Assembly: GCF_030145815.1 (NCBI RefSeq)
Contig: NZ_JAIXHL010000002.1
Coordinates: 186,001 to 250,000, forward strand
Reading direction: 5' to 3'
DNA length: 64,000 nucleotides
Source of the DNA: Sphingomonas sp.
GTDB lineage: Bacteria; Pseudomonadota; Alphaproteobacteria; Sphingomonadales; Sphingomonadaceae
Below are positions 43,966 to 53,420 of this stretch, one piece after another (position 1 is the first letter of the stretch; each line of letters opens with the position of its first letter). The notes under the pieces are model-generated. The model did not search any database. It was not told the origin of the DNA and saw only the letters and a list, made by a program, of their open reading frames with translations. Both the position numbers and the translations under genes were made by a program.

Positions 43966-44457
43966 ATGACCCGCAAACCGCTTCCCGACGATTTCAACGT
44001 GCAGGCGTTCAACGCAGGCGATATCATGGTCATGCTCGAACAACAGGTCGGCATACCGCTGCACGCGACCATCCACATGGACATGCAGCCGCTGCACGAT
44101 CTCATGCGCCTGTTCGTGGCGCCCGAGGACCGGGCGTGTTTCGAGTATCTCATCATCATCGATGACGAAACGGCTGAGTTGCTCAAGGACCTGATGCTGA
44201 GCACCGTCGCCAGGTTACGACCCGAGCGCGAGACGCCCGAGCACAGTATCGGCGTTATGTCGCGCACCGTCGCGGCCGAGAAGCTCGGCGGCAGCGTGCC
44301 GGCGGATCTCCCGCTGGTCGAGCTCGAGGCCAGGCTCTTCAACGCCACCGGCGTGGAGGAAGTGATCCTCGAAGACGCCGACGACGCCGAGTACGGCGCG
44401 GCGATGAACCGGCTGATCTCGAGCCGGCCCCACGGCCGATCGCGGGAGTTGGACTGA
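43966..44457 (+). CDS. Hypothetical protein
   Basis: A 163-residue, acidic protein with a GGAAAG before the ATG. No motif or family was recognised; the sequence has mixed helix and strand character (DIMVMLEQQVGIPLHATIHM, EEVILEDADDAEYG) and no membrane segment. It follows the membrane coiled-coil gene by 91 bases on the same strand and is likely part of the same island operon. Confidence 0.55.
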   Translation: MTRKPLPDDFNVQAFNAGDIMVMLEQQVGIPLHATIHMDMQPLHDLMRLFVAPEDRACFEYLIIIDDETAELLKDLMLSTVARLRPERETPEHSIGVMSRTVAAEKLGGSVPADLPLVELEARLFNATGVEEVILEDADDAEYGAAMNRLISSRPHGRSRELD

Positions 44458-44566
44458 TCAACCAAAGGTATAGCCGGCCGCCGCCGCAACCCGCCGCGAT
44501 CATGCGTCACCGAAAAAATCGGCCGCCGGTTTCACGATTCCGATGGTCGCTCTTACAAGATGGTCG

Positions 44567-46252
44567 ATGTCCAGTATCATCCTCACCGAGCTCGATGCGC
44601 TCGCGCTTCGCCACAGGTTTGTCGACCGGTTAAACGGCCGGGCCGATATCGTCGCGCCCCGGACGGTTACACCGACGCTGAGCAGGCGGATCGATCGTTA
44701 TCTTGTCTCGGGCCTCGACTATGATGGCGAGCCCGGAATGGGCGGTTGGCCGGTGCCGACCGGCGGGCGCTACGTCAAACTGTGCTTCTCGCCAACGGTG
44801 CAGGCCAACCTCGGGGAGGCGTCCGCCGGTCAGCCGTACCGGCTGCCGCTGACGCTCCTGGATTACATGGCCTATGTCGAGAGGATCACCGGGCTCGGCC
44901 CGGATTGCGACGAGGCGCTCATCGACGTGTTCCGGTTTACGCCGGCCTGGCTCTTCGAGGCGACCGAGACCATGCGCGTGCAATGCCCCGAAGCCTGGGT
45001 GCTCCTGCTCAGCAACGAGTTCGATCTTGCCTGCAAGCTGTGGAAACCGCTGCGCTCGATCGTCGAGGGCAGCCCGTTTAGGCATGGGCTGATCCACGGG
45101 TTCATGATCCTCGCCGAATTCGAACGTGCGCATCTTATCATGCGGCATCTCGCCCGCGCGCGCGCGATCATCGACCGGCCGAAATTTCTGGAGGCGTTGC
45201 AGTCGAGCCTGCCGCTGTCATCATGGTTCAAACCCAACGAGCTGCGCGAGATCTACCGCTGGCTCGAATATGCCTGCCTCTCGTCGGGCGCGTTGCGGGA
45301 TTTTGTGATGGATCGCACCGACCACCAGATCGCCAGTCTGCCGGCGGGCTATCCGTTGTGGGCGGCGGCGCGCGGCGTGCTGCCGGGTCCCGCCAGCGCG
45401 TTCGGCGATCATCCCCAGGTGCGCGAGATCATGGCAAAGGTGTTTGTACTGCCGCCGTTGCCGCCATCTGCGGATGGCAGCAAACCGCCGGTCGAGCGGA
45501 AGCGCCCGATGCTGCGCGATCATACCCTGTTGCGCTGGTATGGGCAGACCAATGCGGTGCTGCCCCTGATCGTGCTCGACGGCGTGCGCGACGTCTATCC
45601 GACCAGACGCGTGCCCAACCTGCCATCCAACAGGCAGGGGACTACCGCATCGACATCTGCCCGGCCCCAACTCGTTGCCCTGGCCTCGGCGATACGGGCA
45701 AGCGCGGATCCCGCCCTGCATGCCGAGCTGGTCGCTGCCGCAGAGAACTACATTGAAGGGTCGCGGAAGTTTGCCGGCGCAGACGTCGCGCTTGACGGCA
45801 ATCGCAAGCTCGGGCTGAAGATGGCGAAGCGCTATCTCCCGCCACGCATGCGTGGCGGCTCCGGCGCCCGGTTCGATCCTACGATGTGGTCGATGCCGAC
45901 GCGCGATGCCGGATTCTGGCGCATGTTCGTCGAGGTTCGCCGCAGTGGCAGGCTCTACCGCAGTCCGCATGCCAGGTTCCGCACGATGATGCGTCAGTCG
46001 CTCGGCATCCTGCGCCGAGCGTTCGGGCCGTTGTTCACACGCCTAACTTGGTCTGATGAAACCGCGCGCATCGTCTGCGACCTAGCATGTGCCATCGGCC
46101 CGATCAGCGCCAACCCCCAGATCGCCTATGCCATTCAGCAGCTCGAGCGAAAGCCGAGCATAATACGGCGGTTGGGCAACACCGTCCGCCGGCCAGGCTA
46201 CGGGCATGGCAAGAAAAGCGGCGCAGCCGCGAAAATTACGCGAGTCACCTGA
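44567..46252 (+). CDS. Hypothetical protein, about 560 residues, family not recognised
   Basis: A long frame giving 561 residues from the ATG at 44567, or 569 from 44543; neither has a convincing ribosome site. The sequence is basic towards the C-terminus and contains no recognisable catalytic motif. There is a WLFEATETMRVQCPEAWVLL segment and a helical middle (LIMRHLARARAIIDRPKFLE). Codon use looks like that of its neighbours, so the frame is probably real. It lies between mobilization genes and the defence block. Function unknown. Confidence 0.6.
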   Translation: MSSIILTELDALALRHRFVDRLNGRADIVAPRTVTPTLSRRIDRYLVSGLDYDGEPGMGGWPVPTGGRYVKLCFSPTVQANLGEASAGQPYRLPLTLLDYMAYVERITGLGPDCDEALIDVFRFTPAWLFEATETMRVQCPEAWVLLLSNEFDLACKLWKPLRSIVEGSPFRHGLIHGFMILAEFERAHLIMRHLARARAIIDRPKFLEALQSSLPLSSWFKPNELREIYRWLEYACLSSGALRDFVMDRTDHQIASLPAGYPLWAAARGVLPGPASAFGDHPQVREIMAKVFVLPPLPPSADGSKPPVERKRPMLRDHTLLRWYGQTNAVLPLIVLDGVRDVYPTRRVPNLPSNRQGTTASTSARPQLVALASAIRASADPALHAELVAAAENYIEGSRKFAGADVALDGNRKLGLKMAKRYLPPRMRGGSGARFDPTMWSMPTRDAGFWRMFVEVRRSGRLYRSPHARFRTMMRQSLGILRRAFGPLFTRLTWSDETARIVCDLACAIGPISANPQIAYAIQQLERKPSIIRRLGNTVRRPGYGHGKKSGAAAKITRVT

Positions 46253-46495
46253 TGATGGAGGTCGACGGGGGAACCCTTCGATCGCCATTAGTGTCAATTC
46301 GCCGGTCGTTCATAGGGACCACTTCGCACCCCAATAGCGGTTATTCAAGCTAACCTATGACGGCCCTAAACCTGACGATCACCATTGGCAGCTCTGATCT
46401 GCGATGGAATGAGGCGCTGGTCTACCCGTACTCCACAGGCTAGCATCCCGCTCAAGCCCCACCGGGCTAAAAGACCGCGGGGAACAGGGGGTGTG

Positions 46496-47812
46496 ATGGT
46501 TCTCTCTACAGATGTTCGTAGGAACAAGCTGACTGACATAAAGGCATCAGGCGAAAGTCAGGGCAAACAGAAGCTCTATTATATGGGTGAGACCCAGAGC
46601 TTCGATGTCTATCGGATCGACCTCGATCATCTGATCTATAATCGACACAACGGTCGCATCGAGGCCGAGATGCTGACGTGGGAGCAGGAGAACGCTGCGC
46701 CGATCGGCACCTATGATGACGAACTGCATGAGAAGATCGGCACGTTCCTCTGGGATTCCAACAAGGGGAGGAATAAGGCCACCCTTACTGACCTGACTAG
46801 CAAGGGCCAACAGAAGCCGGGAATCGTCAGCCTCGATGGCGTGATCATCGATGGCAATCGGCGTGCCATGCTGCTCCGGAAGCTCGAAGGAGAATCCAAG
46901 AGCAAGCAGTACTTTGACGCCATCATCCTTCCCCACGCCTACGCTGACAACCAGGCCGAGATCGTTCGTCTGGAGACGCAGTATCAGCTCGGCGAGGACG
47001 CGAAGGTCGAATACGGCCCGCTACAGAAATACCTTCACGCACGTCGACTTCATGACGATCTCAACATCTCTGCCGAGGAGATCGACACACTGATGGGCGA
47101 GTCCCGCGGCAACACCAAGAAGTTGCTCGAGATCATGCAGCTCATGGACGACTATCTCGAGCACATCGGCTGTCCGAAGCTCTATTTGATGCTCAAGGAC
47201 AGCGATGGCACGAAGGAAGGCATGTTCGTCGACCTTCATGCGGATCTGAAGCGCATCGAGGTCGGCAAGGCGAAGATCCCATGGGCGTTCGATCCGGACA
47301 TTGACCCGTTGCAGCTTCGGCTGATCCAGTTCGACTACATCCGGCTCGGTGACTTCGCCGACGCGAAGAAAGTGTACCGCGAAATCTCGCATCAAGGGAA
47401 GGACCGCAATTTCTTCGCGAGCAAGGATATCTGGGAGCAGTTCCGCGATAGCCATTCCGCGGAGATCGACCCGATCACGATGGAGATGGGGACGCTAGAG
47501 GCCTACATCGCGGCAGATCCGGATGCCTTCGCGACCAAGATAGATGCGGCCCGTGCGCGGGACAAATCTTGGAGTGCGAAGGTCAATGCACCGATGAAGC
47601 GGAACTTCGGCCAGTCGAGCTACAAGCTCAACCTGGCGACCGAGGTCCTGAAACCCGGCGAATACCTGAAGCGCGCTAAGGACCAACTCGACAAGATCGA
47701 CCTGGATAGCGAAGGCCTTCTCTCCGCGGCGGAGAATGAGGCGCTTGCGGTCGAGATCGGCCGCATCGCCTTCAACATCAAGAAGCGTTTCGACCGTCGG
47801 GTCTCGAAATAG
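46496..47812 (+). CDS. ParB/DndB-like nuclease-fold protein of a defence locus
   Basis: A 438-residue protein from the ATG at 46496, after GGAACAGGGGG. The N-terminal third resembles the ParB/sulfiredoxin-like nuclease fold: FDVYRIDLDHLIYNRHNGRI and DGVIIDGNRRAMLLRKL, the latter being the typical D-G-N-R-R loop. The remainder is helical. In defence islands such proteins accompany helicases and modification enzymes. It is five bases upstream of the SNF2 helicase gene, so they share an operon. Nuclease, NTPase or DNA-binding activity is not proven by the sequence. Confidence 0.68.
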   Translation: MVLSTDVRRNKLTDIKASGESQGKQKLYYMGETQSFDVYRIDLDHLIYNRHNGRIEAEMLTWEQENAAPIGTYDDELHEKIGTFLWDSNKGRNKATLTDLTSKGQQKPGIVSLDGVIIDGNRRAMLLRKLEGESKSKQYFDAIILPHAYADNQAEIVRLETQYQLGEDAKVEYGPLQKYLHARRLHDDLNISAEEIDTLMGESRGNTKKLLEIMQLMDDYLEHIGCPKLYLMLKDSDGTKEGMFVDLHADLKRIEVGKAKIPWAFDPDIDPLQLRLIQFDYIRLGDFADAKKVYREISHQGKDRNFFASKDIWEQFRDSHSAEIDPITMEMGTLEAYIAADPDAFATKIDAARARDKSWSAKVNAPMKRNFGQSSYKLNLATEVLKPGEYLKRAKDQLDKIDLDSEGLLSAAENEALAVEIGRIAFNIKKRFDRRVSK

Positions 47813-47816
47813 GTAG

Positions 47817-49781
47817 ATGGCCACGATCGAGTATGATCCGGCTGACGAGCTGCTTATCCTGCGCGGCGCGGGAACGGTCGTCCGACATCCGCTATTGGCG
47901 GCATTCACCCGCCAGGTCGGCGGAGCGCTCGATGATGATGGGTCGCTGCGGATTCCGACCGCTCCCGAGGAACTCACCAACCGCTATCAGACGCTTTCTC
48001 GATTGCTGGCGAAACTCGCCGTCGAGATCGAGACCGGCGGGCATGTCTCGGACGCGTTGGACCGCGTCGAGTCGGAGGAGCAGCAGTTCGTAGAATTCTC
48101 GCGGCAGGCTCGTGCGATCTGGGATGCGCAGATAGACACCGAAGCCTTCCGTGATTTCGTCGCTGTCGTCGAGGAGGCCTGCCCGGGTCGCACCTTCTAT
48201 CGCAAGCAGCTCCTCTCGGCGTTCCATCTCGCCTTCTCGCAAAATGCGTGCAATTTCTCGGTGCCGGGCGCGGGCAAGACCTCGGTGGTCTACGCAGCCT
48301 ATGCCTACCTTCGAAGTTTGCCGTCAGAGGACCCGAAGTCGGTCGATCGCCTCCTGATTGTCGGGCCGCTCTCCTCGTTCAAGGCGTGGGAGGACGAGTT
48401 CGCCTCGATCTTCAATCACCAGCCCGTGTCGCGCCGTCTTTCCGGTGGTGTGCCGACATTGGATCGGACCGATCACCTTCGTGGGATCAGCGTCAACTCG
48501 CGTTCAACAGAACTTACGCTCACCACCTATCAGACACTGGCGAACATGGAGGATGAGTTCCGGACCTTCCTCATGCGGGTCGCCCCCCGCGCGATGGTGG
48601 TTCTGGACGAGGCGCATTACATCAAGAGCGCGGATGGGCTGCAGGCCGCCGCGGCGTTGCGGCTCGCCCCACTAGCCCGTGCACGCGTGGTGCTCACGGG
48701 GACGCCGGCGCCCAACGGTTACGAGGACCTCGCGAACCTGTTCCGCTTCATCTACCCGACACGAAACATCACGGGGTTCCCGACGGCCTCCCTGCGGGCC
48801 ATGACGGACGGCTTGATGCCCGCCGCCATCCCAGAGCTCAAATCCAAGATCGAGCCGTTCTACACGCGCATCCGCAAGAGCGACCTGTCGCTGCCCGACG
48901 CCGAGGAAAGGCGCGTCGCCGTGCCGATGTCGGCGGACCACGAACGCATCTACCGGAGCCTCGAGAACCGCATCGTACCGCACCTGAAACAGCAGATGGA
49001 CGATCCCTCGGCGACGATCAGGGTTCGGGCGCGGCTGATACGCCTTCGCCAAGCGGCCGTGAATCCGGAGCTCCTCCTGCGCCCACTCGAGACCGAGGAT
49101 GGTATTTTCGACACGGGCGGAAGCGGCGATCTCAACATCGCCGAACTCGAGGTGGCCGACCTGATCAGGAACTTCTCCGCCAGGACGGACCTCGCCCGCC
49201 TCGGGGTGTGTCGGACATTGACCATCAGCGTGCTGGCCGATCAGGGGAAGATCCTGATCTGGTCCTATTTCCTCGGGAACCTCGACCTATTGCGGCGTGG
49301 GCTCGGTGACCTTGCGCCTTTCATCGAGGTCCTCACCGGCGCGACCCCCGTGGCCAGTCGCGAGGATGACGCGGCCGTTGAGCTTGGCACGCGAGAGGAA
49401 ATCATCGACCGGTTTCACTCCACCACCGACCGGGCGATCTTGATCGCGAACCCTCAAGCGGTCGGTGAATCGATCTCGCTGCACAAGGCATGCAGGACAG
49501 CCATCTATTTTGACCGGGACTTCAACGCGGGCCGCTTCATTCAGTCAAAGGACCGCATCCACCGATACAATCCAGCCGGCGGCGAAGCGGTCACTTATCA
49601 TCATCTGGTCACGCCCGGAACCGTCGATCAGGATATCGACACTCGGCTCACGGTGAAGGAACGTCGACTTGCGGACCTCGTAGACAAGGATGACATCCCG
49701 CTGTTGACGGCGGCCGATGACAGCGACCTCAGCGATCTGCGCGCTATCTTCGAGGCATATGAGCGCCGCAAGGCCCAGTGA
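47817..49781 (+). CDS. SNF2-family DEAD/DEAH helicase
   Basis: A 654-residue SF2/SNF2-like ATPase. Motif I is SVPGAGKTSVVYA, motif II is VVLDEAHYIKS, motif III is VVLTGTPAPNG, and the C-terminal RecA domain ends with ESISLHKACRTAIYFDRDFN and QSKDRIHR (Q-x2-GRIHR-like motif VI). It would translocate on duplex DNA. It is flanked by the ParB-like gene (5 bases) and the DUF3883 gene (overlap of 23 bases), forming one rightward operon opposite a methyltransferase/Vsr pair, which implies a restriction-like role. Confidence 0.9.
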   Translation: MATIEYDPADELLILRGAGTVVRHPLLAAFTRQVGGALDDDGSLRIPTAPEELTNRYQTLSRLLAKLAVEIETGGHVSDALDRVESEEQQFVEFSRQARAIWDAQIDTEAFRDFVAVVEEACPGRTFYRKQLLSAFHLAFSQNACNFSVPGAGKTSVVYAAYAYLRSLPSEDPKSVDRLLIVGPLSSFKAWEDEFASIFNHQPVSRRLSGGVPTLDRTDHLRGISVNSRSTELTLTTYQTLANMEDEFRTFLMRVAPRAMVVLDEAHYIKSADGLQAAAALRLAPLARARVVLTGTPAPNGYEDLANLFRFIYPTRNITGFPTASLRAMTDGLMPAAIPELKSKIEPFYTRIRKSDLSLPDAEERRVAVPMSADHERIYRSLENRIVPHLKQQMDDPSATIRVRARLIRLRQAAVNPELLLRPLETEDGIFDTGGSGDLNIAELEVADLIRNFSARTDLARLGVCRTLTISVLADQGKILIWSYFLGNLDLLRRGLGDLAPFIEVLTGATPVASREDDAAVELGTREEIIDRFHSTTDRAILIANPQAVGESISLHKACRTAIYFDRDFNAGRFIQSKDRIHRYNPAGGEAVTYHHLVTPGTVDQDIDTRLTVKERRLADLVDKDDIPLLTAADDSDLSDLRAIFEAYERRKAQ

Positions 49782-50724
49782 CGGCCTGCTCCCCGCTGGC
49801 TCGACCATCTCGATGGTCGAGCTGCTGGCGAGAAGGTCTGACGGGACGTCGATAGACCACCTGTTGAGGGACCTTGCCGCGATCAACAGCATATCTTGGT
49901 CGAGGGCCCGGAACACGGTCGCAAAGCTGATCGCGTATGGCTTGTTCGAGACCGACGCCAAATCCTTGGTCCGGCTGGCTCCTGGAGAGCGCCCGGACGT
50001 GCCGGATTGGATCGCGGAGCGGGTCGCCGCCGAGTTCACCGCGCTGCTGACAAAGGCCGAAGCCTGGTCATGCGTAGGTCGTGATCCGGCGACCGGCGAC
50101 CTGACGATCGACGCCATGACACTGCCGCCGATCCGGGACGGCTTGGCGATGTGGCTAACCGAATTCGCGATCGCCCAGCGCGCGGCGGTTCAGACGCGTT
50201 TCTGGAAGGTGTCCGACAATCACAACAACGCCTTCCTGAGGGGCGCTCGAGATGCGAACAAGGAGACGCCGCGCCGGGCGAAGTCGGCCGAGCGCCTCGC
50301 TGCCGATCTAGCTCAGCAGGCCGAGGCTGGCGCGGCCGCCGAGGTATGGGTCGTCCAGTATGAACGCGAGCGGTTGTCCGATCATCCATTGCGAGACCAG
50401 ATCCGCCGGGTCTCGGAGGACGACGTCTCGGCGGGATATGATATCGTGTCATTCGCTTCGGTCCATTCGATTCGGCACGATCGGTTCATCGAGGTTAAGT
50501 CGTATGGCGAACGGAAGGTGTTCCATTGGTCGCGCAACGAGATCGCGACCGCTGTGGAATTTGGTGAGGACTATGCGCTTTACCTCGTGGATCGCGAGCG
50601 GTGCGAGCAGGCGGGATATTCTCCCCACATGATAACTGGACCCACGCCAGAGATGTTCGCCTTGCCCGACAGCGGTTGGCGCGTTGAGGCCACCTCGTTC
50701 GAGCACGTCGCCATCTCGGAATAA
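49759..50724 (+). CDS. DUF3883-domain protein, predicted nuclease
   Basis: About 321 residues from the ATG at 49759, inside the end of the helicase gene. The C-terminal part (after about residue 200) is a DUF3883 domain, with VWVVQYERERL and the sequence AGYDIVSFASVHSIRHDRFIEVKSY; this can be read as a PD-(D/E)xK core (Asp in GYDI, Glu and Lys in IEVKS), split here for length. The N-terminal half looks like a winged-helix region (DGTSIDHLLRDLAAIN, SRARNTVAKLIAYGL). It probably supplies DNA cleavage for the helicase. It ends two bases from the convergent Vsr gene. Confidence 0.78.
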   Translation: MSAARPSDGLLPAGSTISMVELLARRSDGTSIDHLLRDLAAINSISWSRARNTVAKLIAYGLFETDAKSLVRLAPGERPDVPDWIAERVAAEFTALLTKAEAWSCVGRDPATGDLTIDAMTLPPIRDGLAMWLTEFAIAQRAAVQTRFWKVSDNHNNAFLRGARDANKETPRRAKSAERLAADLAQQAEAGAAAEVWVVQYERERLSDHPLRDQIRRVSEDDVSAGYDIVSFASVHSIRHDRFIEVKSYGERKVFHWSRNEIATAVEFGEDYALYLVDRERCEQAGYSPHMITGPTPEMFALPDSGWRVEATSFEHVAISE

Positions 50725-50726
50725 AT

Positions 50727-51146
50727 TCAGCTCAATCGAGGAGACCCCAGGAAGTCAGTCAATCGCCTCGTCAGGTCGGCTATGTCGCGGGTCTCGCACT
50801 CCCAGATCGTCAGCGTCTCCCAGCCAAGTGCGGACGCGTCACGCTCGAGCCGGTCATCCCGCTCACGATTGCGCGCGAACTTCGCCTTCCAGAACTCGGT
50901 GCGGGTGGAAGGTGTCCGGGAGAGGCTGCAGCCGTGGGCATGCCAGAAGCAACCATGGATTTGCACGCAGCGTCGACGAGCTGGGAATGCGATGTCAGGT
51001 CGACCAGGGACCTCGCCGAATTGGACGCGGAAGCGGTAGCCCAGGCTGTGAAGGAGCCGACGAACGACCAGTTCTGGTTTGGTGTTCGCCCTGCGGATGC
51101 GCGCCATGTGCGCGCTACGTTGTTCAGGTGTCAGCCGATCCGCCAT
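50727..51146 (-). CDS. vsr: Very short patch repair endonuclease
   Basis: A 139-residue Vsr endonuclease. Landmarks: the N-terminal RMARI-like HMARIRRANTKPEL, the catalytic PGRPDIAFPARRRCVQIHGC with Asp, and FWHAHGC with the zinc-binding His and Cys, then FW..K..RN..RD and IWECE. Vsr nicks T:G mismatches that arise from deamination of 5-methylcytosine. It follows the C5 methyltransferase gene by 32 bases on the same strand, the usual Dcm/Vsr pairing. It may protect the host from the mutagenic methylase or, in some systems, act as the restriction nuclease. Confidence 0.93.
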   Translation of the reverse strand: MADRLTPEQRSAHMARIRRANTKPELVVRRLLHSLGYRFRVQFGEVPGRPDIAFPARRRCVQIHGCFWHAHGCSLSRTPSTRTEFWKAKFARNRERDDRLERDASALGWETLTIWECETRDIADLTRRLTDFLGSPRLS

Positions 51147-51178
51147 TACCGGCGATATAGGGTGGAGCTATGGGATGT

Positions 51179-52849
51179 TCACCGTGCTGAAGTCTCCGAC
51201 AACCTCCTTTTGGGCTGATTGCGGATCGGTGCGGCCAAGAGGGGATTCACGCGCGACGCGATGAGCAGCCCGGCCAGGATCAAGGCCGCGTTACGCTGTA
51301 ATTTGGGTACGCCCGGGATATCCGCGAGGCCGTCGCGATACTCATGCTCGAGCATCGAGGCTATCAGGCGCTGTGCCTCCGCGTCGTGATCGGCCAGCGC
51401 ATCGATCAGGCTCGAGCCCGTTTCGCTGAGTTTGTCCAACACCATGAAGGGACGTGTCCCGCCGGGCCCATGATGGCTCCAGACCGCCTGCAGGTTGTGG
51501 ATGTCGGCCGTCGATATGAAGTCCGCGAGATCATCGAGCGGCGCGGTGACTGCCTCCGTCAGTTCGATCGACATGGCCGATGTCAGCCTCCGCGCCATGG
51601 ATTGGTCCAGGACGAGACTGAGTATCTCCTTCGACGTCCCGAAGTAGAACGCGACCTCCCATCGGACATCCGCCCCGCAGTGATCGTTCCGAAACTCGAA
51701 ACGGACGCCGCTCTTCAATTGCAGGCTTGGTATCGCGAACCGGAAGGTCCGCGTGGTCGGATAGCGCGCTCCTGCGCGATCCGGTGGCGTCTCAACTGGA
51801 GTGGGCACCGGCCGCACCAGCGCCTTGGCGACGTCTGACAACGGCTGCACCTTGTCAGCTGGGTGGTCTTGGAGGACATGCCCCATCAGGTAGGCGAACG
51901 CGGGCGGTACGGCGTTCCCGATCATGCGGAGCTTCTGACCGTAGTTCGCCCCGTAAAACTGGAAGGTAATCGGAAAACCTTGGAGGCTGGCTCGCTCCCG
52001 CAGCGTGAGCCGCCGATATTCCTCACGATCGGACCCGGTCGCGATGACGATGCTCTCGCGTGACACGCGCGTGCATGTGGCGGTAATCGTCCGAACGGTC
52101 CGATCCAAGGGATCGGGGAATGGCATGGCATTGTAGACGGTGTGCGTTACCTTGTGGGACCGGTTGATCCGGGCCTCCTCGAAATTCAGGACGTCCTCCT
52201 CGACATGATCGATCAGGTCCTCGCGTGGTATGGCGATGCCAAAGATGGGATCGACGACAATCTCATTCTTCAGCGAGCGGATCACATCGCCCAGGAGCCG
52301 TGGCCGGGTGTTGGCTTGGTAGGATTCCAGCAGGCCGATGTCGAAGTTGCCGGCGACGCACCGCCGTCGCCGTTGAGGCAGGCCATAGTTGGCCATGTCA
52401 ATGATATGCGTCACGCAGCCCAGATGATTGAACTCCTCGAGCGCTCCACCCTCCTTGAGTTCCGCCTCGATGATCTTCGCCACACGGGGCACGTTCTCCA
52501 TTGCCCAGACACGCGGTTGCAGATGATCGACGATGGTTAGGAAATGCTTCACGTCTTCTAGACCATCGGCGATGTCACCGCCCCCACCACGATTGCTGTA
52601 GGAGAACTGGGTACAGGGGGGGCTGCCGACGACGATGTCTATGTCGTCAGGGAGGTCTGCGAGCGCTAGCCGGCGGATATCAACCGTCTGCGCTTGATGG
52701 AAGTTGTTCTTGAAGTTGGTCTCGTTCGCAGGTCCCCATTTCTCGTAGGACGCGACAACTTCGACGTTCGCCAAACGCAACCCCAATGACCATCCGCCGA
52801 CACCGGAGTAGAGGTCGATCGCCCTCGGCCTTTTCGATTTGCGTCCCAT
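51179..52849 (-). CDS. DNA (cytosine-5-) methyltransferase with C-terminal extension
   Basis: A 556-residue C5 methyltransferase. Motif I is AIDLYSGVGGWSLGL, motif IV is VGSPPCTQFSYSN with catalytic Cys79, motif VI is MENVPRV, motif VIII is YGLPQRRRRCVAGN and motif X is IGNAVPPAFAYLMGH (about residue 310-325). Roughly 200 residues follow motif X, much longer than usual and without recognised motifs. The ATG at 52849 is preceded by GGGGG. It methylates a specific DNA sequence and probably marks self DNA for the ParB/helicase/DUF3883 block; recognition sequence unknown. Confidence 0.93.
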   Translation of the reverse strand: MGRKSKRPRAIDLYSGVGGWSLGLRLANVEVVASYEKWGPANETNFKNNFHQAQTVDIRRLALADLPDDIDIVVGSPPCTQFSYSNRGGGGDIADGLEDVKHFLTIVDHLQPRVWAMENVPRVAKIIEAELKEGGALEEFNHLGCVTHIIDMANYGLPQRRRRCVAGNFDIGLLESYQANTRPRLLGDVIRSLKNEIVVDPIFGIAIPREDLIDHVEEDVLNFEEARINRSHKVTHTVYNAMPFPDPLDRTVRTITATCTRVSRESIVIATGSDREEYRRLTLRERASLQGFPITFQFYGANYGQKLRMIGNAVPPAFAYLMGHVLQDHPADKVQPLSDVAKALVRPVPTPVETPPDRAGARYPTTRTFRFAIPSLQLKSGVRFEFRNDHCGADVRWEVAFYFGTSKEILSLVLDQSMARRLTSAMSIELTEAVTAPLDDLADFISTADIHNLQAVWSHHGPGGTRPFMVLDKLSETGSSLIDALADHDAEAQRLIASMLEHEYRDGLADIPGVPKLQRNAALILAGLLIASRVNPLLAAPIRNQPKRRLSETSAR

Positions 52850-52982
52850 AATAGCCCCCACGAATACACGGGAACCCTTCAATAGATCCTCTCGCGCTAT
52901 TGCAAGATCTTTCGTCGCCACGTGTGCGGCTTCAAGTCGGAGCAAGCCGACTAGCCGTGTCAGCCGCCGCCCTCGCGTCGGG

Positions 52983-53324
52983 TATGCGCGGTCGCATTTT
53001 TTGTCGCCAAAGCTGGAAGACCGCCGGGACGCCACGGAGAAGCTGTGGGACGCATTCGAGCGCATGAAGACGCTTGAACCGGGCTCGGACAAGAAGGTGC
53101 AGGCCGACGCGCTCCCTCAATCGTGCTGCGAATCCCGGATCGAAGATGAGAGTTGCGCTGGGGCAAGAGGCGAGGGCGTTGACCATGCTCGGCAACAGCC
53201 TGCGCATCCGTCACTCGGAGGTGACGCAGGAGATGATCGACCGATCCGAGCAGCTTGACTGGCTTTCGTGCGGATGTTCAGCTTAGTGCGCTTTCTCCTC
53301 CTTGGCGCCGGGCGCAGCGACTGA
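52983..53324 (+). pseudogene. Abortive-infection (Abi_C-type) domain gene, frameshifted
   Basis: Three consecutive frames join into one Abi_C-like domain. They read FLSPKLEDRRDATEKLWDAF then ERMKTLEPGSDKKVQADAL (frame of 52839, to about 53113); LNRAANPGSKMRVALGQEA then RALTMLGNSLRIRHSEVT and DWL (frame of 53074, to about 53265); and FVRMFSLVRFLLLGAGRSD to a TGA at 53322-53324. Two single-base shifts, at about 53114 and 53266, break it. The 5' part is missing or unrecognisable. Similar domains occur in abortive-infection proteins next to defence genes. It lies just before the Argonaute pair. Confidence 0.65.
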
Positions 53325-53420
53325 GAATCATGGTCAGGCGCGCGATCCAAAGCGCGAGGCCCTTGCAATGTTCTTGGTGCGTTCCCAACTGCTGACGGAG
53401 CTCTATGGGAGGGGCGACGC

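Noticed and set aside
46496..52849. A canonical DISARM system
   Set aside because: A SNF2 helicase and C5 methylase are present, but drmA/drmB/drmC-type genes (DUF1998, PLD) are absent and the gene order differs.
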